DNA of 64,000 bases, taken from an uncultured Lachnospiraceae bacterium. GTDB taxonomy: Bacteria > Bacillota > Clostridia > Lachnospirales > Lachnospiraceae. Positions 26,616 to 32,647 of this stretch are shown here, one piece after another; position 1 is the first letter of the stretch; each line of letters opens with the position of its first letter. Position numbers and translations under genes: made by a program. Under the pieces are notes generated by a model that ran no database searches, had not been told where the DNA came from, and was given only the letters and a program-made list of their open reading frames with translations. The stretch is from contig CAKRHP010000005.1 of NCBI GenBank assembly GCA_934339135.1, positions 1 to 64,000 on the forward strand, given 5' to 3'.

Positions 26616-27926
26616 ATGAAAAAGGGAACAATATATGTGGCACTGACCGTTTTTTTCATTTGCTGTATTACCGGATGCAGCAGTCACAACAGCAAAAAAG
26701 ATCAGAATAATAGAAAAATGACATCCGTATCCAAAATGCATCCTGGCAGGGATAAGCTTGCCGGGATTATAAAATCATGTCCGAATCTTAAAATGCCGGA
26801 GGAACTGTCAGTGGAAGTACCGTCGAAGCTCACGGAGCTTGTGGAATATACGGCAAATTATTCTCTGGATGCTTCCATGAAGGAATATGACAGGGAATTT
26901 CGGGAGATGTATGAGTATCTGTTTCCGGATCATCCTCTGGATGAGGATTATTTGTTTTATTGCGGGGGACATTCCGATGCAGAGTATGATGACAATACGG
27001 GAGAATTAGTCCGTGATTACTATAAATGGAAAGACTGGAAGCAGCAGATCCTTTCCGGGGAAGAAGGACAGGTATATTATTTTTATGATGAAGCGAGACA
27101 TCAGAGTATTACAAAACAGAAACCGGCGGTTTATCTGGAGTTAGGCAATCCTATCGGATATGGTTATACGTTTATCAATAAAGGGAAAACCATTGCCTTA
27201 AATGGCAGTAAGGTGGAGAAGGATATACAGTATGATCCCACCTATTATCTGGAATATTTGGATTCCTATGCCCCTGACAGTAAGCAGAAATATAAACTAG
27301 CAGATCGGGAAATGGCTGTTTGCGATGCCGTGAAATTTTTTGAAAATTATATCAATCATCTGCCGTGTCCGCAGGAAAAAAATGTGAAAACGATTGTGGT
27401 CAGTGTGGATGTATACCGCGTCAATAAAAATACATACGGGTATAATATGATGACGACCAAGGAATGTCAGGGGATTCCCTTTGATCATATCCGGGAAGGC
27501 AGTTATGACGGACGGCTGGGGTATGATGACTATTCCGGCACGGGGGGAAGCGCATTTATGGTCGAGAGTGATGATGCAGACATAATTAACGGATATTATG
27601 TGAAAGAGGATATGAGGAATATCCGGAAATATTCTGAAATTTTTTCTTTGGAAAGTGCAATCCGGCATATCAGTAAAAAAATGACAAAACATGTAACATT
27701 CACTGTCCGAAAAATAGAACTTGTCTATAGTCAGAAGGATAAAAAAACAAAAGAAGGTTATGTGGATATCGAGAACAGGTCGGCCCGGATGAAACCGGCA
27801 TGGAAGCTGACATTGGAAAATACCAATGATGAGCTTTCCTATATTTGTTATATTGATGCCGTGGATGGCGGAAATTTCAGATATTGTACGACTCCGACAA
27901 AATGGTGGGAGGATGATCGGCTATGA
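26616..27926 (+). CDS. Lipoprotein of unknown function
   Basis: 436 residues with a lysine start, hydrophobic stretch and lipobox ITGC (Cys at about residue 21), so it should be exported and lipid-anchored. The mature part is rich in Tyr, Asp and Lys and has no domain I recognise. ATG 26616 follows GGGGGAAGG by about 6 bases. Its stop overlaps the start of the next gene (ATGA), so it is coupled to two ABC-2-like membrane proteins. A role as the exported partner of those membrane proteins is inferred from the overlap alone. Confidence 0.8.
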   Translation: MKKGTIYVALTVFFICCITGCSSHNSKKDQNNRKMTSVSKMHPGRDKLAGIIKSCPNLKMPEELSVEVPSKLTELVEYTANYSLDASMKEYDREFREMYEYLFPDHPLDEDYLFYCGGHSDAEYDDNTGELVRDYYKWKDWKQQILSGEEGQVYYFYDEARHQSITKQKPAVYLELGNPIGYGYTFINKGKTIALNGSKVEKDIQYDPTYYLEYLDSYAPDSKQKYKLADREMAVCDAVKFFENYINHLPCPQEKNVKTIVVSVDVYRVNKNTYGYNMMTTKECQGIPFDHIREGSYDGRLGYDDYSGTGGSAFMVESDDADIINGYYVKEDMRNIRKYSEIFSLESAIRHISKKMTKHVTFTVRKIELVYSQKDKKTKEGYVDIENRSARMKPAWKLTLENTNDELSYICYIDAVDGGNFRYCTTPTKWWEDDRL

Positions 27927-28816
27927 TATTTCGAAATATGAAAATGGAATTTATGAAAATTCTCAGTGGCTATGGTTTTTATTTGTGCGTTTTGTTTACC
28001 GGTTTATTATGTTTTAGTGCATACATTTATGAGGATGTCATGAATGGAAATAAATATTCCGTATTGCGTTCGTTTCTTTCTTTTGACCGAAAATTTATGC
28101 TGGAGGATACAACATTCTGTTCCTTTGAGGTGATCCGGAACAGTGCAGGGAACTGGTTGTTTCTATTTATTCCGATCATTGCTGCCTTTGCATTTGTACC
28201 ATTGGTGTGTGATGAACATGAATCAGGCTCTGTGCGGTTTGAGGTACTTCGCTCCAATAAATTTTGTTATGATACCTCCAGATTTTTTTCGGGGTGCCTT
28301 TGTGGTGGTCTTGCCGTTATGACAGGATTTATTATTTTTGTAGTAATTGTTCACCTTTTGTTTCCGTTTATTGGTTCTTACAGCGGGGAGCTTCAGAAGG
28401 ATTACCGGGCTGTATTGGCGGCAATGGATATCAATATTTCCGGGAAATTTTATGTGGCAGAGATCGTGAAGAAAATTGGGGAAATGTTTTTATATGGTGC
28501 GTTCTGGGCGGCACCTGCCATGCTGCTGACAGGAGTGATCCATAATAAATATCTGATCCTGTGTCTGCCGTTTTTTCTGAAATATACAATAAATCAGACA
28601 GAGATCCGGATGACATCACAGGTGTTAGAAAATCCGGAAAAGGTTCGTCCGTTGTTTCAACAGATCAATATGATCGTATATCCGGACGCTCTGGCAGAAT
28701 TGTCAGGAGACAGAAAATATATGATGCAGGTGTTATTTTACAGTTTTTCGGTAATGTTTCTTTCCTACATTGTATACATTTTCTTGCAAAAAAGGAGGGT
28801 GGATCGCGGTGAATAA
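27923..28816 (+). CDS. ABC-2-like permease subunit
   Basis: 297 residues with about six hydrophobic segments and a DEHESGSVRFEVLRS loop after the second, the kind of E/S-rich loop seen in ABC-2 family permeases. The start overlaps the lipoprotein stop by four bases. A matching ATPase is not encoded next to it. The next gene encodes a similar membrane protein and overlaps it by eight bases, so the two probably form a heterodimer. Function unknown. Confidence 0.7.
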   Translation: MIFRNMKMEFMKILSGYGFYLCVLFTGLLCFSAYIYEDVMNGNKYSVLRSFLSFDRKFMLEDTTFCSFEVIRNSAGNWLFLFIPIIAAFAFVPLVCDEHESGSVRFEVLRSNKFCYDTSRFFSGCLCGGLAVMTGFIIFVVIVHLLFPFIGSYSGELQKDYRAVLAAMDINISGKFYVAEIVKKIGEMFLYGAFWAAPAMLLTGVIHNKYLILCLPFFLKYTINQTEIRMTSQVLENPEKVRPLFQQINMIVYPDALAELSGDRKYMMQVLFYSFSVMFLSYIVYIFLQKRRVDRGE

Positions 28817-29672
28817 AAATGTAAAGTGTGTATGGGCGGTTGCCAGATGTGAATATATCAAATGGATTACAAACCCAAGGGTGATCATTGTACCAATACT
28901 GCTGATCTTTATGCAGACGCTTGCCGTGGAGCCGTTATTGGAGCGGGCAGAGAAATTTGGCGGGGTTCTGGAGCGGATGGAGCCCTTTGCGGCAATCGGG
29001 AATTCAGGAATGCTGGTGATGCTTATGCCATGTGTTTTTATGGTGTTGATCAGTGATTATCCCAAAGTGACGGGGAATACATTATTCTTTTTGCAAAGAA
29101 CCGGGAAATTTCACTGGTTTGCGGGGCAGCTTGTTTTTCTGATCATGGCGATCATTACCTACCTGGGAACGGTGTTTCTGGGGAGTCTCTTTATGACAGA
29201 TGGAAATTTTAGCGGGATATGGAGTGATGTGGTGACAAAGTATAATGCACATTTTCCGCAGGAAGCAGACAGCTTCACGGCGAAGCTCCTGCCGTCAAAC
29301 CTGTATAATCAGATTCCGCTGCGAACAGCGGTTTTCCAGACCCTGATCATGATGTCTGCTTATTTGTTTTTGATCTGCATGATCATATATTTTTTCAAAT
29401 TGCGTCATATACAGTCGTTTGGACTGCTTGCTGCCATTTTTGCAATTGCGGCGGGGGTTGTGACCTGCTCCTTGAAAACTGCGGTTATGTGGTTGTTTCC
29501 CATGGCAAATACAATTATCTGGCTTCACTATGATACGATTCGTGATGTCATGGAATTGCCGGTATGGTGCTCCTTTGTTTATTTTTTGATCGTGACCGGC
29601 ATACTGCTGGTATTAAATTGCCGTGGGGTACAAAAAATGGAATTTTTAAATATAGAGCATATAGACTTTTGA
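28809..29672 (+). CDS. Second ABC-2-like permease subunit
   Basis: 287 residues from GTG 28809 (AGGAGGG about 10 bases upstream), overlapping the previous gene by eight bases. About six hydrophobic segments, an N-terminal RCEYIKWITNPR and a short DYPKVTGNTLFFLQRTG loop at the same position as in its neighbour. It likely pairs with the upstream permease. No ATPase follows: the next gene runs the other way. Its substrate is unknown. Confidence 0.7.
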   Translation: MNKNVKCVWAVARCEYIKWITNPRVIIVPILLIFMQTLAVEPLLERAEKFGGVLERMEPFAAIGNSGMLVMLMPCVFMVLISDYPKVTGNTLFFLQRTGKFHWFAGQLVFLIMAIITYLGTVFLGSLFMTDGNFSGIWSDVVTKYNAHFPQEADSFTAKLLPSNLYNQIPLRTAVFQTLIMMSAYLFLICMIIYFFKLRHIQSFGLLAAIFAIAAGVVTCSLKTAVMWLFPMANTIIWLHYDTIRDVMELPVWCSFVYFLIVTGILLVLNCRGVQKMEFLNIEHIDF

Positions 29673-29701
29673 AATCCGTAAGTGACAAGACAATTTTGCG
29701 A

Positions 29702-30406
29702 TTACTTCGTTTCTTTTGGGGTGTTCTGATCTTTGTGTACCCGTTTCATAAAAACCACAACACTTGCCAAAATGAAAAGTATGGCAATGATCATAGTGAC
29801 AGGGAATACTGCCGGATGATTCTTGCCTAGTAAAAGACCAAGACCTTCATGCATGGTGATATTTCCAAAGATAGCAAATATGAAAAATGCCAGTGTGTTT
29901 AACAGGCCGTCCGGAGTTTTGCTTTTCAGAAGATAGCCGATCAGCATACCAAGGATATCGGCGGCAAAAAGACCGATGGAGCAGGCAAGCCAGACAGTGA
30001 CAGCGGCACTCATGCCCTCGTTGGCACCGAAGGTGATGGCAGTAAGCTGTGTTTTGTCTCCAAGCTCTGCCACAAAAAAGGTGCAGAAAACGGTGAGAGG
30101 AGCAAAACGGGATACATTTTCTTCTTTTGCCTCCTCTTTCTCGTCGTCATCCCCCTTGAGTGACGTGATAGCAAAAAACAGAAAAGCAGCTGCGGCAACC
30201 AGACGGATCAGCCAGGTTGGTATTACCTCGCTGACAAGCCCGCCCAACAGGACGGCAAGTCCATTGAGAACCAGGATTGCGGCAGCCGTACCGATAACGA
30301 TATCCCGCAGTTTAAATCGGGAAGTAAGTGCCACCAGCATAAGCTGGGTCTTGTCCCCCATTTCGGCGATAAATTCTGTGAACATGATCTGTAAAAATAA
30401 AAGCAT
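29702..30406 (-). CDS. GDT1/UPF0016 family Mn2+/Ca2+ exporter
   Basis: 234 residues with six or seven membrane helices and two copies of the family motif: EMGDKTQL (15-22) and ELGDKTQL in the second half. These acidic motifs bind and move the cation. Bacterial members export manganese. An AAGGAG site precedes the start. Its leader holds a yybP-ykoY manganese riboswitch, which agrees with this role, and a copy of the dispersed repeat between riboswitch and start codon. Confidence 0.92.
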   Translation of the reverse strand: MLLFLQIMFTEFIAEMGDKTQLMLVALTSRFKLRDIVIGTAAAILVLNGLAVLLGGLVSEVIPTWLIRLVAAAAFLFFAITSLKGDDDEKEEAKEENVSRFAPLTVFCTFFVAELGDKTQLTAITFGANEGMSAAVTVWLACSIGLFAADILGMLIGYLLKSKTPDGLLNTLAFFIFAIFGNITMHEGLGLLLGKNHPAVFPVTMIIAILFILASVVVFMKRVHKDQNTPKETK

Positions 30407-30427
30407 GAGAAATCTCCTTTCCAGAAT

Positions 30428-30516
30428 AAAAAGGGCAAAACCAGCGTTTTGCCCTCCAAGAATTGCTTCGCAATTCTCGTTGGTATCACACTACGTTACG
30501 AGCATTTTCCGATATA
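30428..30516 (-). repeat. Dispersed repeat, copy B, inside the exporter leader
   Basis: Nearly identical to the copy at 56707 (about 80 of 85 positions). On the minus strand it has GAAAATGCTCGTAACG, a GAATTGC-GAA-GCAATTC hairpin and a terminator-like end GGGCAAAACGCTGGTTTTGCCC followed by T residues. The T-run stops about 6 bases before the ribosome site of the exporter gene. Confidence 0.85.
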
Positions 30517-30519
30517 TTA

Positions 30520-30562
30520 AAAAAGACCTATGGCAGTGCAAAAAAACACTGCCATAAGTCTC
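30520..30562 (-). terminator. Riboswitch terminator of the exporter leader
   Basis: On the minus strand GACTTATGGCAGTG (30547-30560) pairs with CACTGCCATAGGTC (30525-30538), one A/G mismatch aside, then six T. It should be the expression platform of the manganese riboswitch. Confidence 0.85.
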
Positions 30563-30680
30563 ATCATTTAAAATATTACCGGGTGACCAAGGCACCAGTA
30601 TGTCGATAATATTATACATTTCAAAAACGGATCAACGCATCGATCCGAAGTATCATGTACCGATTACTCCCTCGTGACGT
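30547..30680 (-). promoter_or_regulatory. yybP-ykoY (manganese) riboswitch
   Basis: On the minus strand the leader has GAGGGAGTA near its start, GTGCCTTGGTCACCC in the middle and ATGAGACTTATGGC at the 3' end, the same order as in yybP-ykoY aptamers. This class senses Mn2+ and usually precedes exporter genes such as the UPF0016 family, as here. Confidence 0.75.
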
Positions 30681-30687
30681 AGTTCCG

Positions 30688-30716
30688 ATTGTAGCATAGT
30701 TGAAAAAAAACGTCAA
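30688..30716 (-). promoter_or_regulatory. Promoter of the exporter leader
   Basis: Minus-strand TTGACG (30711-30716), 17-base spacer, TACAAT (30688-30693) with an extended TGC. Transcription starts near 30681, at the riboswitch. Confidence 0.8.
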
Positions 30717-30762
30717 TAAAAAGTGAAAATAAATTTCAATAAAATGGTATTTCTTTGTTTTA

Positions 30763-31977
30763 TTATTCTTTTTGAAAGCAGAGATCAACCTGTGTGACGA
30801 TATCCGGATCAAGCCAGCCCTTGTCTGCCATATCCAGCAGAATGCTGCATGTTTTTTCGTGGGACATGCCCTGCTTGTAAGGGCGGCTTTCTGTCAAAGC
30901 TTGATAAATGTCTACACATGCCATCATACGTTCCGGGACACTTAATTCATCAGCAGAGCGGCCAAAGGGATAACCGGTTCCGTCCAGTCTTTCATGATGA
31001 AAAGCAGCCCAGTCCCGCAGCTCTTCAAAATCATCAATTTCAGATAATATATAATAAGTATAAGCGGCGTGATGCTTCATGATCGTAAATTCTTCATCGG
31101 TAAGCCGGCCGGGCTTTTCAAGAATCTCATTGCCCACAGCGACTTTGCCGATATCGTGGAGTGCTCCGGCAAGATACATTTTTTCGGAGGTTTCCTGATC
31201 AAATCCCATAAAAAGAGATAATTTTCTGGCATGCTCTGCCACACCGATGGAGTGGGTGCTGGTGAATGGGGATTTGTAATCGACGATCTGGGCAAAAAAA
31301 TCAGCCAGAGCTTTTATTTGTACAAAATCAAGCTCCTGTTTGATGCGTGGGATCTTCTCCCAGAGCCTTGCGTCAAGCTCCTCATCTCCAAGGGTTAGAA
31401 AGTGATCTTCGGGAAATGCCTGAATAAAGGCATGAACGCATTCCTCATCAGCAATCGAACCGTTTATTTTGAGGAGAAGATCATTTGCCCGCTGCCAGGT
31501 ATCGGTGGTAAAGTTTTTGGCACGGCACATAACATCCAGAAGATCACATAAATGTATGATCCGGGCAAAAAGAGGGATTTCGTCCCATTTTTTATGAAAA
31601 GGACCTGTGCCGTTGGCGTTTTCGTGGTGGTAAAGAATGACATTAGTAACGTCCGTGTGGAATGGGAGCTTAATGACATTATCTTCTCCAAAGGAGCAGT
31701 GCAGGCCTAAATTTGGAAACTGCTGTGAAACGGCGGCCTGGGCAATGTCACTGTGGAGCTCCTCCTGAATATACTGCGTCAGCGCATTGTCATGGAGAAG
31801 GGCACAGGCGGCCAGATCCTGCAGCGGCTTTCCGAAAATGCCCATCTGTTCTGCCGTACAGACACTCATATATGCAACACGTTTGGCGTGTTTATTGGTT
31901 ACGTGAACTAATTCGGCCTCGACACAGTCCAGTGCGTAGGAGCAGGCGGCGAATAATCCTAAGACATCTAATTTCAT
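30763..31977 (-). CDS. Tandem HD-GYP domain phosphohydrolase
   Basis: 404 residues with two HD-type domains. The second (about 230-400) is a full HD-GYP: ALHDIGKVAVGNEILEKPG, KHHAAYTYYIL, HHERLDGTGYP and VDIYQALTESRPYK. The first (about 20-150) is reduced: it keeps LLHDNALTQY and HHENANGTGP but lacks the tyrosine of GYP. Family members hydrolyse cyclic di-GMP or related dinucleotides. No membrane or sensor domain is visible. A GGAGG site precedes the start. Confidence 0.85.
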   Translation of the reverse strand: MKLDVLGLFAACSYALDCVEAELVHVTNKHAKRVAYMSVCTAEQMGIFGKPLQDLAACALLHDNALTQYIQEELHSDIAQAAVSQQFPNLGLHCSFGEDNVIKLPFHTDVTNVILYHHENANGTGPFHKKWDEIPLFARIIHLCDLLDVMCRAKNFTTDTWQRANDLLLKINGSIADEECVHAFIQAFPEDHFLTLGDEELDARLWEKIPRIKQELDFVQIKALADFFAQIVDYKSPFTSTHSIGVAEHARKLSLFMGFDQETSEKMYLAGALHDIGKVAVGNEILEKPGRLTDEEFTIMKHHAAYTYYILSEIDDFEELRDWAAFHHERLDGTGYPFGRSADELSVPERMMACVDIYQALTESRPYKQGMSHEKTCSILLDMADKGWLDPDIVTQVDLCFQKE

Positions 31978-32010
31978 AAAATTCCTCCGTAAATATCCTT
32001 TGTTATGACC

Positions 32011-32039
32011 ATATTATCACGGAAAGGGAGGATTCACAA
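32011..32039 (-). promoter_or_regulatory. Promoter of the HD-GYP gene
   Basis: Minus-strand TTGTGA (32034-32039), 17-base spacer, TAATAT (32011-32016). It ends where the repeat array begins. Confidence 0.65.
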
Positions 32040-32050
32040 TCGTGAATGTG

Positions 32051-32195
32051 CACTATTCACGGAGTTCCCACCCCAGCCCCCAGACCGCCGCAAAAACAGC
32101 GGCTAGAGTCCGCCAAAATCAGGCGTCCTCTGTCTGCGGGTGTGGGTGGTAACAGCCTGCACGGCTGATTGTGAAAAATTCGCATATGACTTTCC
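32051..32195. repeat. Structured direct repeat, unit 1
   Basis: 145-base unit repeated at 32205 with 2 differences. An 18-base outer stem (32068-32085 with 32132-32149, 14 of 18 pairs) encloses two hairpins: GCCGC-AAAAACA-GCGGC (32087-32103) and CGCC-AAAATCA-GGCG (32111-32125). A third small hairpin CAGCC/GGCTG follows. No convincing coding frame. Confidence 0.85.
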
Positions 32196-32204
32196 GTCAG
32201 ACAG

Positions 32205-32349
32205 CACTATTCACGGAGTTCCCACCCCAGCCCCCAGACCGCCGCAAAAACAGCGGCTAGAGTCCGCCAAAGTCAGGTGTCCTCTGTCTGCGGGTGTGGG
32301 TGGTAACAGCCTGCACGGCTGATTGTGAAAAATTCGCATATGACTTTCC
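32205..32349. repeat. Structured direct repeat, unit 2
   Basis: Copy of unit 1, offset 154 bases. The two differences are a loop base (A to G, 32272) and a stem base (C to T, 32278) that keeps a G-T wobble pair. Outer stem 32222-32239 with 32286-32303. Confidence 0.85.
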
Positions 32350-32429
32350 CGCATTCCTAAGCATTTTCGCCAAGATCAGGCGAAAAGCGCCGCAAAAGCA
32401 GCGGCTTAAAGCTTAGTCATGTGGGAAAG
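32344..32429. repeat. Related structured unit 3, hairpins in reverse order
   Basis: Outer stem CTTTCCCGCAT..CTAAGC (32344-32362) with GCTTAG..ATGTGGGAAAG (32411-32429). Inside are TTTTCGCC-AAGATCA-GGCGAAAA (32364-32386) and GCCGC-AAAAGCA-GCGGC (32389-32405), the same two hairpin types as in units 1 and 2 but in swapped order. Confidence 0.75.
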
Positions 32430-32448
32430 CCAGGCTAGTCGCCTTGAC

Positions 32449-32507
32449 AACAGCCGGGAAGATTACCTTATACAAACAAGTTTGTAACGGCAATTTCCCC
32501 GGCTGTT
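32449..32507. repeat. Long imperfect palindrome
   Basis: AACAGCCGGG (32449-32458) pairs with CCCGGCTGTT (32498-32507). Inside are further pairing arms and TACAAAC/GTTTGTA at the tip (32471-32486). It ends the structured array 58 bases before the cellobiose phosphorylase promoter. Confidence 0.75.
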
Positions 32508-32565
32508 ATCATATGCGAATTGTGACAAGATATCAAAATACTGTTAGAAAATGACGTTTATGTTG

Positions 32566-32595
32566 TTGACACCTTTTTTAAGGGTGTCGTATAAT
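32566..32595 (+). promoter_or_regulatory. Cellobiose phosphorylase promoter with internal operator
   Basis: TTGACA (32566-32571), 18-base spacer, TATAAT (32590-32595). The inverted repeat GACACC (32568-32573) / GGTGTC (32583-32588) overlaps the -35 box and spacer, a place where a bound repressor would block RNA polymerase. Confidence 0.75.
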
Positions 32596-32647
32596 GGGGA
32601 TATGAGAAAATGGTGAAAGCCGTTACAAGAAAGAGGAGGATATTTTC

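Noticed and set aside
32140..32322. 60-codon open frame across the two structured repeat units
   Set aside because: It crosses the repeat boundary, follows the palindromes, has no ribosome site and gives a low-complexity protein.
32051..32349. Tandem repeats at 32 kb as a CRISPR array
   Set aside because: There are only two 145-base units with a 9-base gap, no regular spacers and no cas genes in the window.
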